Shown here in pieces: positions 1-6,075 of a stretch of 10,482 nucleotides of DNA. The notes below the pieces were generated by a model, which saw only the letters and a program-made list of their open reading frames with translations, was not told the origin of the DNA and made no database searches. The position numbers and the translations under genes were made by a program. Numbering within the stretch: position 1 is the stretch's first letter; the number at the start of each line of letters is the position of its first letter. Where the stretch lies: positions 1 through 10,482 of the forward strand of contig JAFGHN010000071.1 of NCBI GenBank assembly GCA_016930115.1, in the 5' to 3' direction. Origin of the DNA: Spirochaetales bacterium (GTDB lineage Bacteria > Spirochaetota > Spirochaetia > ARS1246).

Positions 1-1265
1 CCGCGTTTTCTGAGCTCCCGTTTGTCGAGCTGAAGCCGGCAGCACATCGAGCGAACATCGCCGGGATCGAGATCGGAGTTTATGAAGTTCTGGAAATAGG
101 GCGTGCCGTATTTCGCCGTCATTTCAAACAACAGACGAGCGTTTTCCGAATCCCAGTTGAAATCACTCGTGAGGTTGTAGGTGGGTATGGGATACTGGAA
201 ACCCCGCCCGTTGGCGTCTCCCTTGAGCATGAGTTTCAGGAATATGCGGTTGATGGTGTCCATCTCGGCCTGGCATTCACCATAGGTGAACTCATGCTCC
301 ACTCCGCCCACAATCGCCGGTTTATCCGCAAGATCCTGCGGAACGCTCCAGTCAAGGGTGACGTTTGTGAAGGGCGCCTGGGAACCCCAACGGGAAGGCG
401 TGTTTACGCCAAAGATGAAGGCCTGGATCGCCTGCGCCGTCTCTTCTTCCGAGAGCGAATCCACCTTCACAAAGGGCGCAAGAAAGGTGTCGAAACTCGA
501 CAGGGCCTGGGCCCCGGCCCATTCGTTCTGCATGATCCCCAGAAAATTCACCATCTGCTGCGCGAGTGTGGAGAGATGTTTTGCCGGTGTAGACGTGATC
601 TTGTCGGATACGCCGCCAAGCCCCTCCAGTATCAGTTGCCTGAGAGACCAACCCGCGCAGTAGCCTGAAAACATCGACAAATCGTGAATATGGAAATCTG
701 CGTTCCTGTGGGCCTGAGAGATTTCCGGCGTATAGATATTCTTCAGCCAGTAGTTGGCCGTGATAGTGCCGGAGTTGTGAAGTATCAATCCTCCCAGTGA
801 AAAATTTACATTGGCATTTTCATTGACCCGCCAATCTGATTGGGAGAGGTAACCGCCCATGGTCTCATTGATGTCCAGCATCAACTTCTTTGTATCGCGG
901 ATTACCTCGTGGCGGGCGCGGTAGATGATATACGCCTTTGCTATTGATACCTCGCCGGACTCTATCAGGATTGTCTCTACGATATCCTGGATCTCTTCGA
1001 TTGCCGGCGCCGAATTGGGGTGCCGGTTTTTCATAAACTCGACAAGACGCGTCTCAACCCTGTCCGTCAATTTTTCTACGAGTTCCTTGTCCTCCTCACC
1101 GCGTACCGCGGTAACCGCCTTGCTGATTGCCGCGGCTATCTTCCAGCGGTTGTATTTTTCCAGCTCACCGTCACGCTTGATAACCTGTCGCACAACAGCC
1201 TTCTCCTCAGGCTCGTTGAATCCAAGGAAACTTCGCCAGTTCAAGTCCTTTGATTGCGAAATCAA
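1..1265 (-). CDS. nrdD: Anaerobic (class III) ribonucleoside-triphosphate reductase NrdD, 3' end outside window
   Basis: Reduces ribonucleotides to deoxyribonucleotides without oxygen, using a glycyl radical installed by the radical-SAM activase NrdG. The window holds 421 codons with no stop before the left edge. Seen: an N-terminal ATP-cone starting VVRQVIKRDGELEKYNRW (residues about 24-40, cone to about 115), then catalytic-barrel motifs FHIHDLSMFSGYCAGWSL (C203 in YCAGW), GVNTPSRWGSQAPFTN, KGDANGRGFQYPIPTYN and MCCRLQLDKREL (C408, C409). YCAGW and the CC pair fit class III enzymes of the Thermotoga/archaeal type. The C-terminal glycyl-radical loop and zinc site lie outside the window. It follows nrdR by 27 bp, in the same frame, so it is probably co-transcribed and under NrdR control. 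The start is uncertain. I chose TTG at 1265 because a strong GGGAGGGGAG Shine-Dalgarno (1270-1279) would otherwise have no purpose. GTG at 1193, behind GAGGAG (1203-1208), is the alternative and would begin directly at the ATP-cone. Confidence 0.95.
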   Translation of the reverse strand, partial: MISQSKDLNWRSFLGFNEPEEKAVVRQVIKRDGELEKYNRWKIAAAISKAVTAVRGEEDKELVEKLTDRVETRLVEFMKNRHPNSAPAIEEIQDIVETILIESGEVSIAKAYIIYRARHEVIRDTKKLMLDINETMGGYLSQSDWRVNENANVNFSLGGLILHNSGTITANYWLKNIYTPEISQAHRNADFHIHDLSMFSGYCAGWSLRQLILEGLGGVSDKITSTPAKHLSTLAQQMVNFLGIMQNEWAGAQALSSFDTFLAPFVKVDSLSEEETAQAIQAFIFGVNTPSRWGSQAPFTNVTLDWSVPQDLADKPAIVGGVEHEFTYGECQAEMDTINRIFLKLMLKGDANGRGFQYPIPTYNLTSDFNWDSENARLLFEMTAKYGTPYFQNFINSDLDPGDVRSMCCRLQLDKRELRKR

Positions 1266-1269
1266 AAAG

Positions 1270-1279
1270 CTCCCCTCCC
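1270..1279 (-). promoter_or_regulatory. Ribosome binding site deciding the nrdD start
   Basis: GGGAGGGGAG on the minus strand lies 4 nt (from the AGGGGAG core) to 8 nt (from GGGAGG) before TTG 1265, inside the 27-nt gap after the nrdR stop. A second purine-rich run, GAGGAG at 1203-1208, sits 9 nt before GTG 1193 but also encodes two glutamates in the open frame. Both are workable, and the sequence alone does not settle the choice. Confidence 0.55.
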
Positions 1280-1292
1280 AGTTTCTGCTATC

Positions 1293-1772
1293 TTATTTTG
1301 CTGTCTCCCCGCTATCCTTGTGCGCGAGGTCTTCGATCGCCTGAATGAACTCACCGACGTTTGCAAACATGCGGTACACCGAGGCGAAACGCACGTAAGC
1401 GACCCTGTCCACTTCGTATAGTTTCTGGAGCACCATCTCCCCCAGCTCGGAAGTGGAGAGCTCGTGGCTGCTCTTTGCCTTCAGCATCGCCTCGTCTTCG
1501 ATGCTGCGGATAATCTCTTCCACTACCTCCTGTGAAACCGGCCGTTTCTCGAGGGACTTCTGAATGCCCGCCTCGAGCTTGTTGAGATCAAAGGGCTCCC
1601 GTCTTCCATCCCTCTTTATGACCTTGAGTTTCTTCTCTTCTATATGTTCGTAAGAAGTAAAACGATAACCGCATTCGATACATTCCCTGCGTCGCCGGAT
1701 GATCGTACCGCTGGTGTTTTGCCTTGATTCAATTACCTTGTCCTCAATCCCACCACAGTGAGGGCACCTCAT
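1293..1772 (-). CDS. nrdR: Transcriptional repressor NrdR
   Basis: Nucleotide-sensing repressor of ribonucleotide reductase operons. It binds pairs of NrdR boxes when its ATP-cone is loaded with ATP and dATP. The protein has 159 residues, the usual family length. Seen: an N-terminal zinc ribbon with C3, C6, C31 and C34 (MRCPHC and ECIECGYRF), the basic stretch RRRRE that contacts DNA in this family, and an ATP-cone from about residue 49 (LKVIKRDGRREPFDLNKLEAGI) to about 140. The C-terminal part (YVRFASVYRMFANVGEFIQAIEDL) is also typical. The ATG at 1772 is fixed by the conserved MRCPHC beginning. The upstream purine run (GAAAGAG) is a modest ribosome site. It is first in an operon with nrdD, and its promoter carries two NrdR-box-like sites, so autoregulation is likely. 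Confidence 0.98.
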   Translation of the reverse strand: MRCPHCGGIEDKVIESRQNTSGTIIRRRRECIECGYRFTSYEHIEEKKLKVIKRDGRREPFDLNKLEAGIQKSLEKRPVSQEVVEEIIRSIEDEAMLKAKSSHELSTSELGEMVLQKLYEVDRVAYVRFASVYRMFANVGEFIQAIEDLAHKDSGETAK

Positions 1773-1812
1773 CGCTCTTTCGGTTGCCTCGTATTTTTAT
1801 TTCGGAAAACTT

Positions 1813-1828
1813 CCACCAGATATGGGGC
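1813..1828 (-). promoter_or_regulatory. NrdR box 2 (candidate operator, in leader)
   Basis: Minus-strand sequence GCCCCATATCTGGTGG. It shares the pattern CCC-n-ATATCT-n-GTG with box 1 and matches about 10 of 16 positions of the NrdR-box consensus as I remember it (ACACTATATATAGTGT). It lies just downstream of the predicted transcription start, and its left end is 42 bp from that of box 1, four helical turns. The individual match is weak; the shared core and the phasing support it. Confidence 0.65.
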
Positions 1829-1846
1829 ATGTTTTCAGTAATACTG

Positions 1847-1875
1847 ATAATAGCACACTAGATATTGGGTGGCAA
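1847..1875 (-). promoter_or_regulatory. Sigma70-type promoter of nrdR-nrdD
   Basis: Read on the minus strand: -35 TTGCCA (1870-1875), a 17-nt spacer, and -10 TATTAT (1847-1852) preceded by TGC, an extended -10. The expected start is near 1840, giving a leader of about 68 nt to the nrdR ATG. A/T runs lie further upstream (about 1886-1911) and might act as an UP-like element. NrdR box 1 fills the spacer, so bound repressor would block RNA polymerase directly. Confidence 0.8.
1855..1870 (-). promoter_or_regulatory. NrdR box 1 (operator in promoter spacer)
   Basis: Minus-strand sequence ACCCAATATCTAGTGT matches about 14 of 16 positions of the remembered NrdR-box consensus ACACTATATATAGTGT, counting A or T at position 5 as a match. 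It lies between the -35 and -10 elements of the nrdR promoter and overlaps one base of the -35. Position, match and the adjacent nrdR gene together make a self-repression site likely. Confidence 0.8.
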
Positions 1876-1920
1876 GTGAGAAGTTGGGAAAAACGCCTTT
1901 TTTTGGAATTTTGCCGGCAC

Positions 1921-1942
1921 GGGTGCCGTCCGGACGGCGCCC
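1921..1942. repeat. 22-nt GC-rich near-perfect palindrome
   Basis: GGGTGCCGTCC followed by its near-exact reverse complement GGACGGCGCCC, with a single G:T wobble position and no loop spacing. It lies between the end of phnE and the nrdR promoter. In RNA it could only fold with a few central bases unpaired. No T-run follows on either strand, so it is not a classic terminator. Its role is unknown; a repetitive extragenic palindrome is one possibility. Confidence 0.5.
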
Positions 1943-1956
1943 GCGGCCGTATGATA

Positions 1957-1984
1957 GACCGGCGCCGCGGCGCGCCTGCCGGTC
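1957..1984 (-). terminator. GC-rich hairpin directly after phnE (possible terminator without U-tract)
   Basis: Starting at the first base after the phnE TGA, the minus strand reads GACCGGC, 14 nt (itself GC-rich and self-complementary), then GCCGGTC. The 7-bp outer arms are perfect. The next bases (TATCATAC) are not a T-run, so this is not a standard intrinsic terminator. It may slow polymerase, protect the phnCE mRNA 3' end, or assist Rho. The position supports an end-of-operon role; the mechanism is inferred. Confidence 0.4.
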
Positions 1985-3508
1985 TCAGGCCAGCCTGTTT
2001 CTGATCTCCGAGCTCACGTAATCAAGCACCGCCACGGTGATCGCGATGAACCAGACGGCGATCCCGGCGGCCTTGTAGTCGAGAAGCCGGATATACTGCA
2101 CCAGAATGAAACCGATGCCCCCGCCGCCCACAAGCCCGATGACCGTAGACATCCTGACGTTGATGTCCCACCGGTAGATGGAGAAAGAAATGAACGGGCT
2201 GATCATCTGCGGTATGACGGCGAACATGATGGTCTGGAGCCTGTTTGCCCCGGTGGCCTGTATCGCCTCGATGGGGCCGGAATCGATTCCCTCTACCGCT
2301 TCCGAGTAGAGCTTCCCGAGTGCGGCTATCGAGTGGATCGTGAGCGCGATGATACCGGCGAAGGGACCGAGGCCTACCCAGACAACCGCGATGAGCGCCC
2401 AGATCAACGGCTCGATAGATCTGATGATGTTGAGGATAGCGCGGGTAATATAGTAGAACATCATCGTTACCCAGGATCCGGACATGATATTCCTCGCCGC
2501 AAGAAAACTGACCGGGATCGAGAAGATAATGCCGAAGAATGTCGCCATCATCCCCATGAATATCGTCTCTATCATTCTCCCGATGGTCAGCTTCAGCGGA
2601 TCGCTTGCCTTTGCGCCGCCCACCTGGGATATCTGTTTTGCTTTGACTTGGTGCATTTGTAGAGTTTCAGCGCTCGGCGGGACGAGACGGTAGGGCATGG
2701 TCATCTCCAGATAGAAGGATCCCGCATCATCGGTGACCACCGAAAGGTACTTACCCCCCTCCCGCGGCCTGAACTCGTTACCCACCGGATCCTGCCACCA
2801 GATTTCGGTGAAGGTAGCGGGCTCGAAATTCCTTCCCGTTACCACAATTGGCGTACCCGGGACAAGGTTGTTTTGCTCATCCCTGGTTGAAAGAAGGCCG
2901 TATGTAGGTTCCACCTTTACATAGGGTTCTCGCTCTTTTTCCACCGCAACAGGCGGGGCGTCCTTTCCTTCCGCCGAGGCGAGAATTTCTGCGCCGGCCT
3001 CCAGTGATTCCTGGTCGTAGGTAATCGCCGCTTCCCAGGGCCAGAGTACCCGTGAGAGCGGAGGTAGAGCATCGGGAAGGTCACGGATCATCTTGACCAG
3101 ATCGATCTCGCTGATCTGCCACCCCAGGGCGAAAAAAGCGAGCAGGATGACAAGAAAGATCGATGAACCGCTCTGGCGTTTCTTCTTCACGCTCGAGTAA
3201 GCATCCCAGGCAGTCCAGAGCCAGATGGCAACGACACAGGCTAAAACGAGGCCCGTAAAAAAGGTGTTTCTCTGCAGCGCTTTTATGAACATACCCGCCG
3301 CGGTTTTCTCCCTGAAAGCGATCTCATAGATTCGCCAAATCAGAAGGCCTACGGTTGTTCCGAGAGAGAGCAGAAGCAGGATGCCCCGTCTGGCCTGTCG
3401 GCTCAAAATCTGACCGAGCCCGGGAATAAAGAGCGACGCTATGCCGGCCCAGACGGCCGGAAAACGGGTATTGAGCGGCTTTTCGGTACTTCCTATGCGC
3501 ACTCTCAT
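1985..3508 (-). CDS. phnE: PhnE-type phosphonate ABC transporter permease with long N-terminal extension
   Basis: Inner-membrane permease of a phosphonate/phosphite-type importer. The C-terminal part (about 308-507) is a normal PhnE core: IPVSFLAARNIM, RAILNIIRSIEPLIWALIAVVWVGLGPFAGI, the ATPase-coupling loop YSEAVEGIDSGPIEAIQATGAN (about 401-422), and IGLVGGGGIGF. At 507 residues it is nearly twice the usual 260-290. The extra N-terminus has predicted membrane segments at about 17-35, 42-63, 82-101 and 116-131. The first two, with SLFIPGLGQIL...RRGI, resemble a TM2-like hairpin. A hydrophilic region (about 132-305) follows, containing an IPT/TIG-like stretch (about 195-275; VEPTYGLL, GTPIVVTGRNF, TDDAGSFYLEMTMP). 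Even membrane crossings would place it outside if the N-terminus is outside, or inside if not; I infer the extracytoplasmic side. It overlaps phnC by 4 bp (ATGA), with GGGGGAGG (3515-3522) as ribosome site. Confidence 0.93.
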   Translation of the reverse strand: MRVRIGSTEKPLNTRFPAVWAGIASLFIPGLGQILSRQARRGILLLLSLGTTVGLLIWRIYEIAFREKTAAGMFIKALQRNTFFTGLVLACVVAIWLWTAWDAYSSVKKKRQSGSSIFLVILLAFFALGWQISEIDLVKMIRDLPDALPPLSRVLWPWEAAITYDQESLEAGAEILASAEGKDAPPVAVEKEREPYVKVEPTYGLLSTRDEQNNLVPGTPIVVTGRNFEPATFTEIWWQDPVGNEFRPREGGKYLSVVTDDAGSFYLEMTMPYRLVPPSAETLQMHQVKAKQISQVGGAKASDPLKLTIGRMIETIFMGMMATFFGIIFSIPVSFLAARNIMSGSWVTMMFYYITRAILNIIRSIEPLIWALIAVVWVGLGPFAGIIALTIHSIAALGKLYSEAVEGIDSGPIEAIQATGANRLQTIMFAVIPQMISPFISFSIYRWDINVRMSTVIGLVGGGGIGFILVQYIRLLDYKAAGIAVWFIAITVAVLDYVSSEIRNRLA

Positions 3509-4293
3509 TCCGCACCTCCCCCGGAGAACCCGGCGCCTACGCGCTCGGCTTCCTGCCCGTAGATTTCCTTGAACTCGGTATCGGTCATGCTGCGGATCTG
3601 CCGGCGGTCGCCCTGGTAGACTATTTGCCCTTCTTTGAGCCCGATGACCCGCGTGGCGTAGCGCTGCACGAGGTCGAGGTAATGGAGGCTGCAGATAACG
3701 GTGATCTTATCGGTTTTGTTCAAGTCTTCGAGATGTCCAAGGATACTGTGGGCGAGCACGGGATCGAGACTCGCGACAGGCTCGTCGGCGAGGATCATCT
3801 TTGGCTGTTGCATGAGCGCTCTGGCGATACCGACGCGCTGCTGCTGGCCGCCGGAGAGCTCGCTCGCCCGTTTGTGGGCCTGGTCGGTGATGCCAAGGCG
3901 CTCCAACGCCTGGTCCGCGAGTTTCCGGTCTGAATCGGGGAAGCGGTGAAGGAGACTCGAAGCCGGCCTGACGTATCCCAGCCTCCCGGCGAGGATATTT
4001 GTAAATACGCTTGACCGTCTGACCAGGTTGAAATGCTGAAAAATCATCCCGATCTGCCTGCGGACCTCTTTGAGCTCGCGCTTGTCCGCCGCGGTTATGT
4101 CGACTCCGTCCCAGAGAATCGTTCCCTCGGTAGGATCGATGAGGCGGTTGATGCAACGCAACAGCGTTGACTTCCCTGAACCGCTCAAGCCGATAACCAC
4201 GAGAAACTCGCCATCAGGTACGGTGAAGCTGACATTTTTCAGCGCTACCGTGCCGTCGGCGTATACCTTGGTAAGGTTCGTCACTTCAAGCAT
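3505..4293 (-). CDS. phnC: Phosphonate ABC transporter ATP-binding protein PhnC
   Basis: Cytoplasmic ATPase that powers uptake through PhnE. At 262 residues it has the family length. Seen: Walker A GLSGSGKST (35-43), Q-loop Q85 in GMIFQHFNLV, the PhnC-type segment RRSSVFTNILAGRLGY, signature LSGGQQQR (146-153), Walker B MILADEP (166-172) with D-loop SLDP, and H-loop H204 in CSLHYLDL. All catalytic residues are present. ATG 4293 follows AGGGGGAG (4303-4310) at 9 nt, which lies just after a terminator separating this gene from phnD. Translation is probably coupled to phnE through the ATGA overlap. The sequence does not tell whether the substrate is phosphonate, phosphite or a related oxyanion. 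Confidence 0.97.
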   Translation of the reverse strand: MLEVTNLTKVYADGTVALKNVSFTVPDGEFLVVIGLSGSGKSTLLRCINRLIDPTEGTILWDGVDITAADKRELKEVRRQIGMIFQHFNLVRRSSVFTNILAGRLGYVRPASSLLHRFPDSDRKLADQALERLGITDQAHKRASELSGGQQQRVGIARALMQQPKMILADEPVASLDPVLAHSILGHLEDLNKTDKITVICSLHYLDLVQRYATRVIGLKEGQIVYQGDRRQIRSMTDTEFKEIYGQEAERVGAGFSGGGAE

Positions 4294-4310
4294 GACTTTT
4301 CGCTCCCCCT

Positions 4311-4342
4311 AAAAAAAGGAGGAGAGTTCCCCCTCCTCCTTT
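4311..4342 (-). terminator. Intrinsic terminator between phnD and phnC
   Basis: On the minus strand the 10-nt arm AAAGGAGGAG (4333-4342), an 8-nt loop (4325-4332) and the perfect arm CTCCTCCTTT (4315-4324) run into a T-tract of seven (4311-4317, partly shared with the stem). It begins 19 nt after the phnD stop. It probably ends most phnD transcripts and lets a fraction through to phnC-phnE. Its arm and loop also carry Shine-Dalgarno-like GGAGG runs, but the phnC site itself lies beyond the hairpin. Confidence 0.9.
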
Positions 4343-4361
4343 CAGCATCGACAGATGAAAA

Positions 4362-5261
4362 TTACATCAGATCTTCAACTTTGAGCCCTGCGGCCTGGAG
4401 CACCTGCCTGAAGGGATCGTAAAAATCATCACCGTGACGTTCGAGGGCGGTCCATTGGTACGCTTTTTTAAACGCTTCTTTGCCTTCGTCGGTCGCGACT
4501 ATTTCGAGGAGCGCGGTTATGATCTGCTCTCTGATTTCCTTTGATACGCTGGGATGGAACTGCAAACCGTCATTTGGAATATCCGCTGTAACGGCTATGA
4601 CGGCCACCTTGTCCATCACGTCGGGATGATCCTTTTCAATATTGCTTCGCGCGTCTACAAAGGTCGCGCCGGCATCAACGTCGCCGTTGTAAACCGCGGA
4701 CACCACGGCGGGATGACCGCCTGCATCGACGATTTCGGTAAGGTCTCTGTCAGGATCGACCCCGGCGGCTCTCATGGTGAGCATCGGGATGATCCAGCCG
4801 CTCGTTGAGATCGGGTCAGGCCTTGCGAAGGAATGGCCCTTCAGGTCTTCCACTTTCGATATGCCGGCGCCTACCCGTGCAATGATCTGACCGTTGTAAA
4901 ACGGCGTCCCGTAGCGGACGGAAATCAGCTCTGCTTCCGCCACACCTCTGTCTGCGGCCATGACATAGGCGAAGGTGGCGAGTGACGCCATCTGGGCTGA
5001 AGGCGGATCGCTCGCAAGGGCCTCAATCACTCCGGCATACTCGGTGGCGATGCTCGTTTCGATGTAAAGCCCCGTCTTGTCGTAGATCATCTGGGCGACT
5101 GCCTTGGCGCCGGACGAAATCTGTTCGGTATCGCCTGACGGCACAAAGGACCACACTATGGGGTTCTCTTCACTTCCGAGGGGCGCCTCTTTTTTCCCTC
5201 CGGCAAAAACCATGCCGGTGATAAGAAGCGCCGCGACGCAAATCAGTATTATTCTTTTCAT
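4362..5261 (-). CDS. phnD: Phosphonate/phosphite ABC transporter substrate-binding protein PhnD
   Basis: Periplasmic receptor that hands phosphonate-type substrates to PhnCE. From ATG 5261 it has 299 residues. A Sec signal (MKRIILICVAALLITGMVFA) ends at about 20-21 in FAGGKKE; there is no lipobox cysteine, so a soluble exported protein is expected. Family motifs: WSFVPSGDTEQ (37-47), SLATFAYVMA (93-102), YGTPFYNGQIIAR (117-129), DPISTSGWIIPM (149-160), GGHPAVVSAVYNGDVDAGATFVDAR (181-205) and QFHPSVSKEIREQI (234-247). The serine/threonine loop STSG is where this family holds the oxyanion. I chose ATG 5261 over in-frame ATG 5291 because it has AAGGGTAGG ahead, gives a clean signal peptide, and 5291 lies upstream of the predicted transcription start. 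First gene of phnD-phnC-phnE. Exact substrate unknown: 2-aminoethylphosphonate, phosphite and others are possible. Confidence 0.94.
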   Translation of the reverse strand: MKRIILICVAALLITGMVFAGGKKEAPLGSEENPIVWSFVPSGDTEQISSGAKAVAQMIYDKTGLYIETSIATEYAGVIEALASDPPSAQMASLATFAYVMAADRGVAEAELISVRYGTPFYNGQIIARVGAGISKVEDLKGHSFARPDPISTSGWIIPMLTMRAAGVDPDRDLTEIVDAGGHPAVVSAVYNGDVDAGATFVDARSNIEKDHPDVMDKVAVIAVTADIPNDGLQFHPSVSKEIREQIITALLEIVATDEGKEAFKKAYQWTALERHGDDFYDPFRQVLQAAGLKVEDLM

Positions 5262-5291
5262 CGTACCTACCCTTATATGAGAATTTCGCAC

Positions 5292-5319
5292 ATTGTATCA
5301 CAATTGCTCTGTTTCAAAA
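5292..5319 (-). promoter_or_regulatory. Probable promoter of phnDCE with overlapping inverted repeat
   Basis: Minus strand: extended -10 TGATACAAT (hexamer 5292-5297) and a weak -35 TTTTGA (5314-5319) with a 16-nt spacer. The start would fall near 5285, about 24 nt before the phnD ATG. A short perfect inverted repeat, ATTGT-ATC-ACAAT (5292-5304), covers the -10 and could bind a regulator, but it is too short to assign. No Pho box was recognised. Confidence 0.5.
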
Positions 5320-5369
5320 ATATGTTTGACGCGTATTCATTGGAAATATTTTCCCAAAGTTCTCGCTTG

Positions 5370-5399
5370 TTGACCGGAGCGCTCATTTAAGCCTACACT
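5370..5399 (+). promoter_or_regulatory. Divergent promoter for the LiaF-like gene and the macroglobulin gene
   Basis: -35 TTGACC (5370-5375), an 18-nt spacer, and -10 TACACT (5394-5399). The start would be near 5406. That leaves only about 10 nt before ATG 5416 and about 37 nt before ATG 5443, which favours the latter. The phnD and plus-strand genes diverge from this roughly 180-bp region (5262-5442); nothing else recognisable lies in it. Confidence 0.6.
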
Positions 5400-5442
5400 T
5401 TTTCAAGTTAGACGTATGACCTTCCGTCCTAAAGGTGGATGT

Positions 5443-6054
5443 ATGAGAGAGATGCAGGAGTTCGATCAAACCCCTCTCGTCCAGGTCCGTGAGTTTGTCG
5501 TAGAGCAGCTGAAGTTGAATTTCGCTCATGACAATCTGGAGGTGGATGAGTTTGAAGCCCGGCTGGAGAAGGCGCACCAGATCGCATCGAAGCAGCCTTT
5601 GCTCGAGCTGGTAGCGGACCTTCCGCGGCTGAAGGACGAGGAGTCAAAGGAAGTCACCCACTATGAAGGATCCGTCGCAATCAATACCGGCCGTATCAAA
5701 GAATCATCAAGTCTTGTGGCTATTCTCGGCGGAAATACAAGAAAAGGTGTCTGGAAACCGGCGCGTACAACCCGGATCATCAGTGTGCTCGGCGGCACCG
5801 AGCTTGATTATTCGGAAGCGCTGATGCCGCCAGGCGTCATCGATCTCGATGTTTTCTGTCTGCTCGGCGGCGCGGAAATTACCGTACCTCCCGGTGTGAA
5901 CGTTGATGTGGACCTGATCCCCGTTCTTGGAGGTGTGGAGAACAATGTCGATACCTCCGAGATCCTGAACGCGCCTACCTTGAGAATCAGGGGCTTTATC
6001 GCCTTGGGCGGACTTGAAATCAATACCAAAAAACAGAGAAAGAGAAAGCGATAA
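5443..6054 (+). CDS. DUF1707 plus LiaF C-terminal-like (DUF2154-like) protein
   Basis: A 203-residue protein without signal peptide or membrane segment, so probably cytoplasmic or peripheral. The N-terminal part (about 15-55; FAHDNLEVDEFEARLEKAHQ through LLELVADLPRL) has the DUF1707/SHOCT-like pattern of an acidic EFEARL helix ending in DLP. The C-terminal part (about 75-195) repeats strand-turn units with LGG: AILGG, SVLGGTELDYSEA, CLLGGAEITVPPGVNVDVD, PVLGGVENN and ALGGLEIN. This is the beta-solenoid-like pattern of the C-terminal domain of LiaF/VraT proteins, which act in cell-wall antibiotic responses. It ends in a basic tail (KKQRKRKR). LiaF itself has membrane helices between such parts; none are here. 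I chose ATG 5443 over ATG 5416 for its ribosome site AAAGGTGG and its distance from the promoter. No LiaRS-like two-component genes are visible. Function is inferred only. Confidence 0.85.
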   Translation: MREMQEFDQTPLVQVREFVVEQLKLNFAHDNLEVDEFEARLEKAHQIASKQPLLELVADLPRLKDEESKEVTHYEGSVAINTGRIKESSSLVAILGGNTRKGVWKPARTTRIISVLGGTELDYSEALMPPGVIDLDVFCLLGGAEITVPPGVNVDVDLIPVLGGVENNVDTSEILNAPTLRIRGFIALGGLEINTKKQRKRKR

Positions 6055-6075
6055 GACGCCGGAAGGGGGGTCGAT

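Noticed and set aside
286..668. Overlapping open frames of about 125 codons on the plus strand
   Set aside because: They lie opposite nrdD, whose minus-strand translation shows conserved reductase motifs throughout; these frames have no recognisable domain.
1886..1911. A/T runs that could be a terminator tail
   Set aside because: No stable hairpin directly precedes them on either strand in the right orientation; an upstream promoter element for nrdR is a better reading.
1822..2004. 60-codon plus-strand frame between phnE and nrdR
   Set aside because: It crosses the nrdR promoter, both NrdR boxes and the GC-rich palindromes, runs into the phnE 3' end, and has no ribosome site or protein-like composition.
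3707..4156. 149-codon minus-strand frame within phnC
   Set aside because: It is an arginine- and proline-rich shifted frame of phnC; the phnC frame carries all ABC motifs.
5262..5291. Ten-residue upstream extension of PhnD from ATG 5291
   Set aside because: It precedes a normal signal peptide, lacks a ribosome site, and would start upstream of the predicted transcription start.
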